From contig JHWR01000013.1 in NCBI GenBank assembly GCA_000687655.1, positions 32,195-96,194 of the forward strand: 64,000 nucleotides of DNA, given 5' to 3'. Below are positions 1 to 8,366 of the stretch, piece after piece (the stretch's first letter is position 1; each line of letters starts with the position of its first letter). The DNA comes from Lachnospiraceae bacterium YSB2008. Its GTDB lineage: Bacteria > Bacillota > Clostridia > Lachnospirales > Lachnospiraceae. The position numbers and the translations under genes are program-made. The notes below the pieces were generated by a model, which saw only the letters and a list, made by a program, of their open reading frames with translations, was not told the DNA's origin and made no database searches.

Positions 1-1
1 G

Positions 2-109
2 ATTTTCAAGAGATATAAAGTTGGCATGACGACTATTAAAAATGAAGATGAGATAATTGACAATATTGTCGAGCTTTTTGAAAGGCATAGATATGAAAAC
101 ATCGGTTAG
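2..109 (+). CDS. C-terminal end of a DUF58-like protein (partial)
   Basis: An open frame enters from the left edge and stops at TAG 107-109, leaving 35 residues that end in ELFERHRYENIG. The tail has no domain of its own. The genes that follow (small membrane protein, two VWA proteins, TPR protein) are the usual downstream partners of a MoxR ATPase and a DUF58 protein in Bat-type operons, and DUF58 proteins often end in a similar basic 'lF.RRR' stretch. The DUF58 call is therefore inference from context. The next gene begins 17 bp before this stop, which suggests translational coupling. Confidence 0.5.
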   Translation: MFKRYKVGMTTIKNEDEIIDNIVELFERHRYENIG

Positions 110-575
110 TCTTCAGGATCCATATGCATTTATGTTCTGGTGGCTGATAGTTGCGGCTGTTGCAGTAGTCGCAGCTGTAATAATTCATATTCTTGTAAAG
201 AGGAAGCTGAAACCGCTTTTCAACAAGAAGGATGAGAAGAAGCCTAAGATCATGAAGCCGAAGGGTGCGGATCTTGTAACTATTAAAAGAAAATATATGG
301 CTCAGCTGGACAAGGTTGAGTATGATGTCGTAAACAGCAGGACTACTGTGCGACATGGTTATCAGAAGATGAGCCGTATCATCAGGATGTTCGTATATGA
401 GGTAACGAAACTTAAGGTTCAGGATTATACGCTTTCTGAGATATCCGAGCTCGGCCTTCCATCACTTACCCTGCTTGTTACTGAATATTATGAACCTGAG
501 TTTGCAAAATATACACAGGCAGACATCATGGCGTCTATGAGAAGAACCAGAGAGGTGATCAGTACATGGTATTAA
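93..575 (+). CDS. Small single-pass membrane protein of the Bat-like operon
   Basis: This encodes about 160 residues. One strong transmembrane segment (about residues 15-35, rich in V/A/I) is followed by a basic linker (KRKLKPLFNKK) and a mostly helical cytoplasmic part of about 110 residues. I chose ATG 93, with a GAAAGG-like site just upstream, over an earlier in-frame TTG-type start at 57. The protein lies between the putative DUF58 gene and the first VWA gene, the slot often filled by DUF4381-type accessory proteins, but I cannot assign it to that family with confidence. It overlaps the next gene by 10 bp, so it very likely belongs to the same transcript. Confidence 0.75.
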   Translation: MKTSVSLQDPYAFMFWWLIVAAVAVVAAVIIHILVKRKLKPLFNKKDEKKPKIMKPKGADLVTIKRKYMAQLDKVEYDVVNSRTTVRHGYQKMSRIIRMFVYEVTKLKVQDYTLSEISELGLPSLTLLVTEYYEPEFAKYTQADIMASMRRTREVISTWY

Positions 576-1669
576 GATATCCTCTGTTCCTTTCTATAGG
601 TATTCCGATAGTTGTTCTGGGTGTCGCAGCATTACACATTATAAGAAGTAAGAAGGCTTATAAGGGCGGCATAAAGGCAGCGAATACCAGTATAGTCAAG
701 GAACTTCCTGAATACAAAAAAATAAAGATCATAAGACTTGTTATTACGGTAATTATGGAGCTGGCTCTCGGGATGTCACTTCTGTCATCCCTCTATCTTA
801 TGGCCAGACCTTCAAAGATTGAGACCATGAATAACGGTGTAAAGAAGAGGGACATCTTCCTCTGCATGGATGTGTCTTATTCTATCTTTGCGTTAAATGA
901 ATCGCTCGTTGACAATCTTGAAGACGTTGTCAGAGGACTGGACGGAGACAGGTTCGGAATAGCAATCTTCAATACTTCAACGGTTCTTTATGTTCCGATG
1001 ACTGATGATTATGATTTCGTTATTCAGAAGCTTGAAGACATCAAAGAATATTTCGAACTTCAGAAGGAATTCATGTCTTACTTCGGAGACTACCAGTATG
1101 TAAGTGAGATTCCGGATGATCAGTATGACAGATATCTTGAGCTGAGTGAAGAGCTTGAGTATTATGACGCGGGAACTGTTGTAAATAATATTACAAAGGG
1201 AAGCAGTCTTATAGGTGAGGGACTTGCATCCTGTCTTTACAGCTTTCCTCATATTGATGATGCTGAGAGGACCAGAATCATAATCATGTCTACTGATAAT
1301 GACCAGCAGGAAAGGGCAAAACCTCTCCTGGAGGTTGATGAGGCTGCAGATCTCTGCAAGAAGAATCATGTAGTTGTATTTGGAATCTTTCCGAATAAAG
1401 AGTCCTTCGACAGCGGCTCAAACATAGGTGATTACGAGACAGAGCTGAACGAATTCAAGAAGGCTGTTGAGAGTACAAATGGCAAGTTCTATAAAGAAAG
1501 CGAGACTCTTACAGTCAAGGATATCGTACAGGATATTCAGCAGGAAGAGGCTATGGAGGTTGATGAGATAATTGTCCGTAAACCTATAGATCAGCCGAAG
1601 ACTCCGGCTATAGTACTATTCATTTCACTTGTAATATTCTTTACATTGGGAGTTGCACTTGTAATATGA
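566..1669 (+). CDS. VWA-domain membrane protein (BatA-like)
   Basis: This is a 367-residue protein. It has an N-terminal membrane segment (residues 5-22), a second one near 55-75, a von Willebrand factor A domain from about residue 95, and a C-terminal membrane segment (about 345-365). The metal site is visible as DVSYS (DxSxS pattern), with further Thr and Asp residues later in the domain (STDND). This membrane-VWA-membrane layout is that of BatA in aerotolerance operons. The start overlaps the preceding gene and the stop overlaps the next ATG as ATGA. The role in stress or envelope homeostasis is family knowledge; the substrate is not known. Confidence 0.85.
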   Translation: MVLRYPLFLSIGIPIVVLGVAALHIIRSKKAYKGGIKAANTSIVKELPEYKKIKIIRLVITVIMELALGMSLLSSLYLMARPSKIETMNNGVKKRDIFLCMDVSYSIFALNESLVDNLEDVVRGLDGDRFGIAIFNTSTVLYVPMTDDYDFVIQKLEDIKEYFELQKEFMSYFGDYQYVSEIPDDQYDRYLELSEELEYYDAGTVVNNITKGSSLIGEGLASCLYSFPHIDDAERTRIIIMSTDNDQQERAKPLLEVDEAADLCKKNHVVVFGIFPNKESFDSGSNIGDYETELNEFKKAVESTNGKFYKESETLTVKDIVQDIQQEEAMEVDEIIVRKPIDQPKTPAIVLFISLVIFFTLGVALVI

Positions 1670-2616
1670 TAACTAATCCTATACTTCCTGAGATTCTTGT
1701 GGGAACAGTGCTTTTCATAATATATGCGCTGCTTGCTTTCGGAGTTATCAGGAGAAAAACCAAATTCATATATAAAGTGTCTATGATGCTCAGGATACTG
1801 GCTATATTTGTGCTTGTATTTATTATCAATGCCAGACCTATGCGTAAGGATTACAATGCAGATGTCGAGATGAAGAATCTTGATGTTCTGTTTGTTGTTG
1901 ACACAACTATAAGTATGTGGGCTGATGATGTGAACAGTAAGCCGAGAATGGATGCTGTCATGAGAGATACTCAGCATATAATCGATCAGCTTGACGGAAG
2001 TAATTTTGCACTTATCAGATTTGATAACCGTTCACAGGTACTGGCTCCATTTACGCAGGACAGTTCAAATGTACTCGATGCATTTTCAACTATATCCTCG
2101 CCGAGCAGATACTACGCTAAAGGAAGTAATCTGAACGTCATGGAGAAAGACATGATGGATCTTCTTGTTTCTTCATCCAAAAAGGACGGAAGAATGACGG
2201 TTGTTTTCTTCATAAGTGACGGCGAGATTACTGATGATTCGCAGCTTATGTCATTTGCAGATTATGAGAAGTATGTCGATGGTGGTGCTGTCATGGGATA
2301 CGGCACTGAAAAAGGCGGCAGGATGAAGGATAGCTATAGTTATATCAAGGATCCTACTACCTATCAGGATGCTTATTCTAAGATAGACGAGAAAAACCTT
2401 CAGTCCATAGCGGATGACATGCAGATAGACTATGTTCATATGGAGAGAATGAATAATATAGATTATGTTCTCAGCAGTATTTTGGCTTCAACCAAGTCCA
2501 TAGTGGATGAGGGAAAGGGCGTAACCTATGAGGATACATACTATTTTTATGTTTTTCCACTTATACTGCTTTTGATGTTTGAGTTCGTATTATATATCCG
2601 TAAGGGAAGACTGTAA
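1666..2616 (+). CDS. Second VWA-domain membrane protein (BatB-like)
   Basis: This encodes 316 residues. Two membrane segments lie near the N terminus (about 7-25 and 40-57). A VWA domain with the MIDAS motif DTTIS and the later FFISDGE strand follows, and a final membrane anchor lies near 290-310, with a basic C terminus. It is a divergent paralogue of the preceding VWA protein, as BatB is of BatA. The ATG overlaps the upstream stop by 4 bp (ATGA), the standard sign of coupled translation. In described systems the two proteins work as a membrane complex with the TPR protein encoded next; that is inferred here from order and architecture. Confidence 0.85.
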   Translation: MITNPILPEILVGTVLFIIYALLAFGVIRRKTKFIYKVSMMLRILAIFVLVFIINARPMRKDYNADVEMKNLDVLFVVDTTISMWADDVNSKPRMDAVMRDTQHIIDQLDGSNFALIRFDNRSQVLAPFTQDSSNVLDAFSTISSPSRYYAKGSNLNVMEKDMMDLLVSSSKKDGRMTVVFFISDGEITDDSQLMSFADYEKYVDGGAVMGYGTEKGGRMKDSYSYIKDPTTYQDAYSKIDEKNLQSIADDMQIDYVHMERMNNIDYVLSSILASTKSIVDEGKGVTYEDTYYFYVFPLILLLMFEFVLYIRKGRL

Positions 2617-2643
2617 TCATACGGACATTTAAGGAAATGGATT

Positions 2644-3522
2644 ATGGCAGATAAAGATACAAAGAAAAAAGTGAATAAGAAAGAAGAAGATGAGGACAGA
2701 GTATTTGGGTTTATAGATACCCGCAGCGAAGCAAGGAATGCTATGCTTGTTACTGATATAGCATGTCTTGTTATAATTGTTCTCGCTGTTATGATAGTTG
2801 CCAGATTCTTCATGAATGCTGTATTCCTCTCGGAATATAATAAGGGTATTTTTAATGGCGGCATTCCGGATATTCTTAAGGTCGGAAATATAAACGAAGG
2901 ATATCTTCCTTACTACAACTCAGGAAACGTTCATTACCAGAAGGGTGAGTACGATGAGGCGATAGTAGATTATAATAAGGCGCTCAATCACTACATACCT
3001 GAGGGTAAAGAATGTGATATCAGGGTTAATCTTGCGTTGGCCATGCTTCAGAAGATAGATTTTGATCATATTGATCATGAGAATCAGAAGGAAGTCAAGA
3101 AGGTTATAAGCCAGCTGCTTGCAGCAAGAGAAGTTCTGACTGAACAGGGATGTGCTGATCCTAAGGGCACTGACGGACATGACCCGGAAGCTGAACAGCT
3201 GAAGCAGGATATAGACAAGATGATTCAGGAACTCATGCAGGATCTGGATGATGAAGATCAGGATGACCAGGATCAGAATCAGGATGATCAGAATGATCAG
3301 GACCAGGATCAGGATCAGAATCAGGACGGCAACAGTGGCGGATCTAACAGTCGCGAGAAGGAAATTCAGGAACAGCTGAATGATCAGAAACGCGAAAATA
3401 TGCAGGAAAGAAATGATACTCAGAATGAGATGAACGAACAGAGAGGCAACAACGACGATGGCGGCGGTGGCGAAGATCAGGGCGGCAGCGGCGGCAATCA
3501 GTGGAACGGAAAGACTTGGTAG
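2644..3522 (+). CDS. TPR membrane protein with Asp/Gln-rich tail (BatC-like)
   Basis: This is a 292-residue protein. It has a charged N terminus, one membrane segment (about residues 37-58), and a TPR-like unit near residues 96-125 (NSGNVHYQKGEYDEAIVDY). The tail is a very acidic low-complexity D/Q/N stretch (about 198-230) that ends in glycine-rich sequence. TPR proteins with such disordered tails close Bat operons (BatC). I see no BatD-type beta-rich protein after it, because the next gene is a DUF975 protein with its own promoter. The repeated GATCAG codons make this DNA locally repetitive and produce a long false antisense frame. Confidence 0.75.
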   Translation: MADKDTKKKVNKKEEDEDRVFGFIDTRSEARNAMLVTDIACLVIIVLAVMIVARFFMNAVFLSEYNKGIFNGGIPDILKVGNINEGYLPYYNSGNVHYQKGEYDEAIVDYNKALNHYIPEGKECDIRVNLALAMLQKIDFDHIDHENQKEVKKVISQLLAAREVLTEQGCADPKGTDGHDPEAEQLKQDIDKMIQELMQDLDDEDQDDQDQNQDDQNDQDQDQDQNQDGNSGGSNSREKEIQEQLNDQKRENMQERNDTQNEMNEQRGNNDDGGGGEDQGGSGGNQWNGKTW

Positions 3523-3538
3523 TTTTCGATACATTTTC

Positions 3539-3568
3539 TTGCAAATGATGTGATATATATATTATAAT
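3539..3568 (+). promoter_or_regulatory. Sigma-A type promoter for the DUF975 gene
   Basis: TTGCAA at 3539-3544 and TATAAT at 3563-3568 are separated by 18 bp, just after the stop of the TPR gene and about 60 bp before the next start. A small hairpin (TGTTTC/GAAACA) lies just downstream in the leader. Confidence 0.6.
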
Positions 3569-3628
3569 GTTCATGGCTGTTTCGAAAGAAACAATCAAAT
3601 ATGGAAAGAGGTTAAGAGGAGGTATTTC

Positions 3629-4618
3629 ATGAACAGAGCTTACCTTAAAGACAGGGCAAAAGCCGCATTTAAGAATAATTACTGGATGTGCGTGCTTGTT
3701 GCTTTCATTACAGGAATTGTAGCAGGAGGATCATCAGGCGGTACTTCGGGATTTTCCAGCAATACTCAACAGTATCAGAACGGAGACATTGATTCTTCAG
3801 TCCTTATAGCTATTCTTATAGCAGTGCTTATTGCGATGCTTATAGGTATTGCATTATCAATCTTTGTATTTAATCCACTCCTTGTTGGATGTAGAAGATT
3901 CTTCGCACTTAATTCACTCACAAAAGCTGAGATTAAAGAAGTAGGTTTCGTATTTAAGAGCGGATCATATGGTAATGTAGTTAAGACTATGTTCCTTAAG
4001 AATCTTTTCATATTCCTGTGGTCACTCCTTTTCATAATTCCTGGTATCATCAAGAGTTATGAGTATTACATGATAGATTATCTTCTTACAGAGAATCCGG
4101 GTATGGATTATAAAGAGGCATTTGAGCGCAGTAAGCAGATGATGGATGGTAACAAGTTCGATACATTTATACTTGAGCTTTCATTCATAGGATGGGCACT
4201 TCTTTCGGCACTTACCTGCGGAATCCTTGCATTGTTCTATGTAAATCCATATATATATCAGACATACGCTGAGCTGTTCCACAGCTTAAGAGGTCCTGGA
4301 TACGGCGGTGGCAATGTTATCATGAACGGACCTTCCGGTTTCAACAATGATCCTAGATATGGATTCAATCCTGATCAGCCGGTTCAGCCTGCACAGCCAG
4401 CTGGATATTATGATCCTGCAACAGGCGAAAGAGTTTCAGTTACACCTCAGCAGCCTCAGAATCAGGGCTATTATGATCCAAATGCCGGCGGACAGGGATA
4501 TTATGACCCTAACCAGCAGATGAATCAGGGCTACTATGATCCTAATCAGCAGAATATGAATCAGGGATATTATGACCCTAATCAGGGTGGCGGATATAAT
4601 CCAAATAACCCTTATTAA
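3629..4618 (+). CDS. DUF975 integral membrane protein with GYYDPN repeats
   Basis: This encodes 329 residues. The first 230 or so resemble DUF975: the N terminus NRAYLKDRAKAAFKNNYW is typical, followed by about five hydrophobic segments and the motif FIIPGIIKSYEYYM. From about residue 255 the protein becomes a tail rich in Q, P, G, N and Y, with repeats of the type QGYYDPN (at least five copies). The tail is probably cytoplasmic and disordered. The gene has its own promoter and a good AGGAGG site. The function of DUF975 is not established. Similar Q/Y/G-rich tails recur in other membrane proteins of this window. Confidence 0.8.
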   Translation: MNRAYLKDRAKAAFKNNYWMCVLVAFITGIVAGGSSGGTSGFSSNTQQYQNGDIDSSVLIAILIAVLIAMLIGIALSIFVFNPLLVGCRRFFALNSLTKAEIKEVGFVFKSGSYGNVVKTMFLKNLFIFLWSLLFIIPGIIKSYEYYMIDYLLTENPGMDYKEAFERSKQMMDGNKFDTFILELSFIGWALLSALTCGILALFYVNPYIYQTYAELFHSLRGPGYGGGNVIMNGPSGFNNDPRYGFNPDQPVQPAQPAGYYDPATGERVSVTPQQPQNQGYYDPNAGGQGYYDPNQQMNQGYYDPNQQNMNQGYYDPNQGGGYNPNNPY

Positions 4619-4620
4619 AA

Positions 4621-4731
4621 TAATAGGAAACTGCGTTTCCTATTAAGCCCTCCGGGGGATGCGCACTCGCGCGGATAGGAACGTTGCTGCGCAACTCGCG
4701 CTCGGCGCGTCGCATGTCGCTCGCGACATGC
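4621..4731. repeat. GC-rich multi-hairpin intergenic element
   Basis: Between the DUF975 gene and ppa lies a block with several exact inverted repeats. There is a 10-bp stem at 4621-4630/4636-4645, a GTTGC/GCAAC hairpin at about 4683-4695, and a 9-bp stem at 4712-4720/4723-4731 with a 2-base spacer. Its CG-dinucleotide richness (CGCGCTCGGCGCG) contrasts with the AT-leaning surroundings. It carries no reading frame. It looks like a dispersed intergenic palindromic element, but copy number cannot be judged from one window. Confidence 0.5.
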
Positions 4732-4749
4732 TTGATATTATAATCATTG

Positions 4750-4777
4750 GCGGCAGGTATTAAAACCTGCCGCTTTT
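4750..4777 (+). terminator. Rho-independent terminator upstream of ppa
   Basis: A 9-bp stem, GCGGCAGGT (4750-4758) with ACCTGCCGC (4765-4773), is followed by TTTT. It would end transcripts coming from the DUF975 gene or the hairpin block. Confidence 0.75.
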
Positions 4778-4798
4778 CTTAGAAAATAGGAGGCTCAT

Positions 4799-5353
4799 AT
4801 GAATATATGGCATGATATTGATGATAAAAGAATATTTCCTACGGACTTTGTATCGGTTATTGAGATAAGCAGGGGCAGTAATATGAAGTATGAGTTGGAC
4901 AAAGAAACAGGAATGCTCATGCTGGACAGAGTGCTTTACACAGCTACTCATTATCCTGCGAATTATGGATTTATACCTAAAACTCTTGGCGATGACCATG
5001 ACCCACTGGATGTGCTTGTTCTCTGTACCGAAAATATACAGCCTCTTACTCTGGTAAGGACTTATCCGATCGGAGTTATGAAGATGCTTGACAGCGGACT
5101 TGGTGATGAGAAGATCATAGCAGTCCCTTATGGCGATCCTACATACAACTGTTATACAGATATCAAGGAACTGCCAAGGCATGTATTTGATGAAATACAG
5201 CATTTCTTCACTGTTTATAAGAATCTTGAAGGTAAAGAGACAAGAGTTGATGAAGTTCAGGATGCTGTTGAAGCTATTCGTATAATAGAACACTGTATCG
5301 ATAATTATAAAAAGAAGTACGGTGGAAATGTAGTCAATCCTGACGCTGAATAA
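4799..5353 (+). CDS. ppa: Inorganic pyrophosphatase, family I
   Basis: This 184-residue soluble enzyme hydrolyses pyrophosphate to phosphate and so pulls biosynthetic reactions forward. The family signature DDHDPLDVLVL occurs at residues 65-75, with the three metal-binding aspartates D66, D68 and D71. The segments ISRGSNMKYELD and HYPANYGFIP are the usual substrate-binding parts. ATG 4799 follows AGGAGGCTCAT. It sits 20 bp before pyrB; PPi release in nucleotide synthesis makes that pairing sensible, and the two are probably co-transcribed. Confidence 0.93.
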   Translation: MNIWHDIDDKRIFPTDFVSVIEISRGSNMKYELDKETGMLMLDRVLYTATHYPANYGFIPKTLGDDHDPLDVLVLCTENIQPLTLVRTYPIGVMKMLDSGLGDEKIIAVPYGDPTYNCYTDIKELPRHVFDEIQHFFTVYKNLEGKETRVDEVQDAVEAIRIIEHCIDNYKKKYGGNVVNPDAE

Positions 5354-5373
5354 TACTTGGAGGTTTTTAAAAT

Positions 5374-6288
5374 ATGAAACATCTTATAGATCCCATGGAT
5401 CTTTCCGTTGAAGAGCTGGATGAGATACTTACTCTTGCTCAGGACATAATCAAGGACAGAGATGCGTATGCAGAAAAATGTAAGCGCAAAAAGATAGCGA
5501 CTCTTTTCTATGAGCCGAGCACAAGAACAAGGCTCAGTTTTGAATCGGCTATGCTGGAGCTCGGCGGCTCAGTTGTAGGTTTTTCAGAAGCCTCTTCTTC
5601 TTCAGTGAGTAAGGGCGAAAGTATTGAAGATACAGTAAGAGTGGTTGGCTGTTTTGCAGATATAATAGCAATGCGTCATCCGAATGAAGGTGCACCGCTT
5701 CTTGCATCAATGTATTCGCCGGTTCCCATCATAAATGCAGGAGATGGTGGACACAATCATCCTACTCAGACACTTACGGATCTTCTGACTATTCAGAGAG
5801 AAAAAGGAAGACTTTCCGATATGACGGTAGGTCTCTGCGGAGATCTTAAGTTCGGAAGAACGGTACATTCACTTGTAAAAGCAATGTCACGTTATAAGGG
5901 AATCAAGTTTGTGTTTATCTCACCAAAGGAGCTTAAGATTCCTGACTACATTATATCAGAGGTTGTTGAACCTGCAGGTATTCCGTATGAGGAAGTGACG
6001 AGCCTTGAAGATGCAATGCCAAATCTTGATATGCTCTATATGACCAGAGTTCAGAGAGAGAGATTCTTCAACGAGGCTGATTATGTAAGACTCAAGGATA
6101 CTTACATACTCGATGAGAAGAAGCTTGTACCTGCTAAAAAGGACATGGTCATACTTCATCCGCTTCCTCGTGTAAATGAGATAAGTGTAAATGTGGATAA
6201 GGACCCGAGAGCAGCATACTTCCGACAGGTCATGAACGGAAAGTTCGTCCGCATGGCACTGATACTGAAACTGTTGCAGATACAGTAA
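5374..6288 (+). CDS. pyrB: Aspartate carbamoyltransferase catalytic subunit
   Basis: This encodes 304 residues, the normal length for the family. The enzyme condenses carbamoyl phosphate with aspartate, the first committed step of pyrimidine synthesis. The carbamoyl-phosphate loop [11 protein letters not shown] is at residues 47-57, the HPNEG and [12 protein letters not shown] motifs are in place, and the aspartate-binding HPLPRVNEI lies near the C terminus. The start has a TTGGAGG site. The regulatory subunit follows about 100 bp downstream, so the enzyme is probably the allosteric class-B holoenzyme, not the PyrR-attenuated lone trimer. Confidence 0.96.
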   Translation: MKHLIDPMDLSVEELDEILTLAQDIIKDRDAYAEKCKRKKIATLFYEPSTRTRLSFESAMLELGGSVVGFSEASSSSVSKGESIEDTVRVVGCFADIIAMRHPNEGAPLLASMYSPVPIINAGDGGHNHPTQTLTDLLTIQREKGRLSDMTVGLCGDLKFGRTVHSLVKAMSRYKGIKFVFISPKELKIPDYIISEVVEPAGIPYEEVTSLEDAMPNLDMLYMTRVQRERFFNEADYVRLKDTYILDEKKLVPAKKDMVILHPLPRVNEISVNVDKDPRAAYFRQVMNGKFVRMALILKLLQIQ

Positions 6289-6390
6289 CCACTGGGTTGG
6301 TTCTCCTGGTTGCAGATTATAGTTTATTGAACAGATGGCTAAATGCAGTTTACATTGTGTAAGCATAATAATAGAGAAGAGAGATAAAAT

Positions 6391-6804
6391 ATGAAGATAG
6401 ATAGCATACAGAACGGTATAGTGCTGGACCATATAACAGCGGGAAAGGCAATGCAGATTTATAAGGATCTGGGCCTTGGCGAACTTGACTGCAGCGTTGC
6501 ATTAATCCAGAACGTAAAATCACAGAAGATGGGCAAGAAGGATATCATAAAGATAGATATGTCATATGATATCAATCTTGATGTTATAGGATATATTGAT
6601 CCTGATGTAACGGTCAGCATAATCAAGGATGGAGAGACTATTGAAAAGAAGAAGGTCGATCTTCCGAGAGAGCTTGTAAATATCAAGAAATGCAGAAATC
6701 CGAGATGCATCACGGCCATCGAACCTGGAATACCTCATATATTCAAACTGACTGATGAGAAAAACAGAGTCTACAGATGCATTTACTGTGAAGCTGATAA
6801 ATAG
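6391..6804 (+). CDS. pyrI: Aspartate carbamoyltransferase regulatory subunit
   Basis: A 137-residue regulatory chain that binds effector nucleotides in its N-terminal half and PyrB through its zinc domain. The four zinc ligands are visible in the C-terminal third as CRNPRC and, 28 residues on, CIYC. It lies directly downstream of pyrB, as expected. The length is slightly below that of E. coli PyrI (about 153). ATG 6391 has a purine-rich AGAAGAGAG site. Confidence 0.95.
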   Translation: MKIDSIQNGIVLDHITAGKAMQIYKDLGLGELDCSVALIQNVKSQKMGKKDIIKIDMSYDINLDVIGYIDPDVTVSIIKDGETIEKKKVDLPRELVNIKKCRNPRCITAIEPGIPHIFKLTDEKNRVYRCIYCEADK

Positions 6805-6864
6805 TCAGGTGCATAGACATTTTTTCAAGTCAATGAGGAGGCGTATTTTTATGAATAAATGTGG

Positions 6865-6893
6865 TTTACTCTGGAATTTTTTTGTGTTATAAT
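6865..6893 (+). promoter_or_regulatory. Promoter for murA (extended -10)
   Basis: TTTACT at 6865-6870, a 17-bp spacer, and TATAAT at 6888-6893 preceded by TGT, which gives an extended -10. The leader to murA is about 60 nt. The stretch TTGTGTTATAATT is nearly identical to the promoter of the histidine kinase at 12.8 kb. Confidence 0.7.
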
Positions 6894-6961
6894 TCAACGG
6901 ATTACGTAGGTTTGAAAAACAGATAGGGGTTTTCAGACCGAGATTAGGAGCATTTGTTTAG

Positions 6962-8266
6962 ATGGAACAGTATGTGATTAAGGGCGGTAAGCCACTTGAG
7001 GGAGAAGTGGTCATCGCCGGCGCTAAGAATGCCGCACTTGGCATACTTGCTGCTACAGTCATGACAGATGATGTATGTATCATCGAAAATGTACCTTTCG
7101 TAAGCGATACTAGGACACTTCTTAAAGCAATCGAGAATATCGGTGCTACTGTTGAGTATATTGACAGGCATACAGTCAGAATATGTGCCAAGGGTATACT
7201 TTCAGATGAGAATCTTTCTGTTGATGACGAATATATAAGAAGAATAAGAGCATCATACTATCTTATTGGTGCGCTGCTCGGTAAATATAGATACGCTGAT
7301 GTTGCCCTTCCGGGTGGTTGTGATATAGGTGCAAGACCTATAGATCTCCATATCAAGGGATTTGAGAAGCTTGGTGCTGACGTAAGCATCATAAGCGGCG
7401 GTAAGATCGTTGCAAGAGCTGAGAAGCTCATAGGTTCTCATATATACCTTGATACCGTTTCCGTAGGAGCAACTATCAATATCATGCTTGCGGCTGTTCT
7501 TGCTGAAGGCAAGACAACTATCGAGAATGCTGCGAAGGAACCGCACATAGTTGATGTGGCTAACTTCCTTAACTCGATGGGTGCGAACATCAAGGGCGCA
7601 GGTACAGATGTCATTCGTATCAGAGGAGTCCAGAGACTTCATGGTTCTGAATACTCCATAATACCGGATCAGATCGAGGCCGGTACATTTATGGCTATGT
7701 CTGTTGCTACACGAGGCAACATACTTATTAAGAACGTAATTCCGAAGCACCTTGAATCCATTTCATCCAAGTTCACTGAAATGGGAGCAAAGGTTATAGA
7801 ATATGATGACAGTGTAAGAGTCATGGCGGACGGTGACCTTAAGTCCACTCATATCAAGACTCTTCCTTATCCGGGATTCCCGACAGATATGCAGGCTCAG
7901 ATGGCAGTGACGCTTTCACTTGCAACAGGAACCAGCATAGTTACTGAAAGCATATTTGAGAATCGTTTCAGATATGTTTCCGAGCTCAATAAGATGGGAG
8001 CTAACATAAGGGTTGAAGGAAATACTGCCATCATAAGCGGTGTTCCAAGATTCACGGGAGCCATGCTTACTGCATCCGACCTCAGGGCAGGAGCGGCACT
8101 TGTTATAGCAGGACTTGCAGCCGACGGATATTCATACATAGATGAGATAAAGTATGTACTCCGTGGTTATGAGGATTTCGATGAGAAGATACGAAATCTC
8201 GGCGGTGAGATTGAGATTGCTGAATCAGAAGAAGATATAACACGTTTCAAACTTAAAGTAGTATAG
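6962..8266 (+). CDS. murA: UDP-N-acetylglucosamine 1-carboxyvinyltransferase
   Basis: This encodes 434 residues. MurA transfers enolpyruvate from PEP to UDP-GlcNAc, the first committed step of peptidoglycan precursor synthesis in the cytoplasm. K22/N23 in AGAKNAAL and the catalytic loop LPGGCDIGARPIDLH with C120 are both present. That cysteine is the residue attacked by fosfomycin, so the enzyme should be of the sensitive type. It is transcribed from its own promoter and followed by a hairpin. Other cell-wall genes (glmS, murJ, ddl, murG) are scattered through the window, not clustered with it. Confidence 0.96.
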   Translation: MEQYVIKGGKPLEGEVVIAGAKNAALGILAATVMTDDVCIIENVPFVSDTRTLLKAIENIGATVEYIDRHTVRICAKGILSDENLSVDDEYIRRIRASYYLIGALLGKYRYADVALPGGCDIGARPIDLHIKGFEKLGADVSIISGGKIVARAEKLIGSHIYLDTVSVGATINIMLAAVLAEGKTTIENAAKEPHIVDVANFLNSMGANIKGAGTDVIRIRGVQRLHGSEYSIIPDQIEAGTFMAMSVATRGNILIKNVIPKHLESISSKFTEMGAKVIEYDDSVRVMADGDLKSTHIKTLPYPGFPTDMQAQMAVTLSLATGTSIVTESIFENRFRYVSELNKMGANIRVEGNTAIISGVPRFTGAMLTASDLRAGAALVIAGLAADGYSYIDEIKYVLRGYEDFDEKIRNLGGEIEIAESEEDITRFKLKVV

Positions 8267-8303
8267 TAATACTGACATTGAAGCGTATTAATTAATGAAG
8301 ATA

Positions 8304-8330
8304 AAACCCACCTGCATATCGGGTGGGTTT
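8304..8330 (+). terminator. Hairpin after murA
   Basis: AAACCCACC (8304-8312) pairs with GGTGGGTTT (8322-8330). The T tract is short (TTT then AA), so termination may be partial. Confidence 0.6.
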
Positions 8331-8366
8331 AATCAATAAAGGGGTTAAAAGAAAGGGGACAGAAGT

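Noticed and set aside
2920..3534. Long antisense frame opposite the TPR gene
   Set aside because: It is produced by the D/Q-rich codon repeats on the other strand; it is made of I/L runs, with no start context.
6289..6390. PyrR-type attenuator between pyrB and pyrI
   Set aside because: No PyrR-binding motif and no terminator/antiterminator pair is visible.
6851..6892. Short frame MNKCGLLWNFFVL after a GAGGAGG site, before murA
   Set aside because: It overlaps the murA promoter, would only be made by read-through from pyrI, and has no support beyond the ribosome site.
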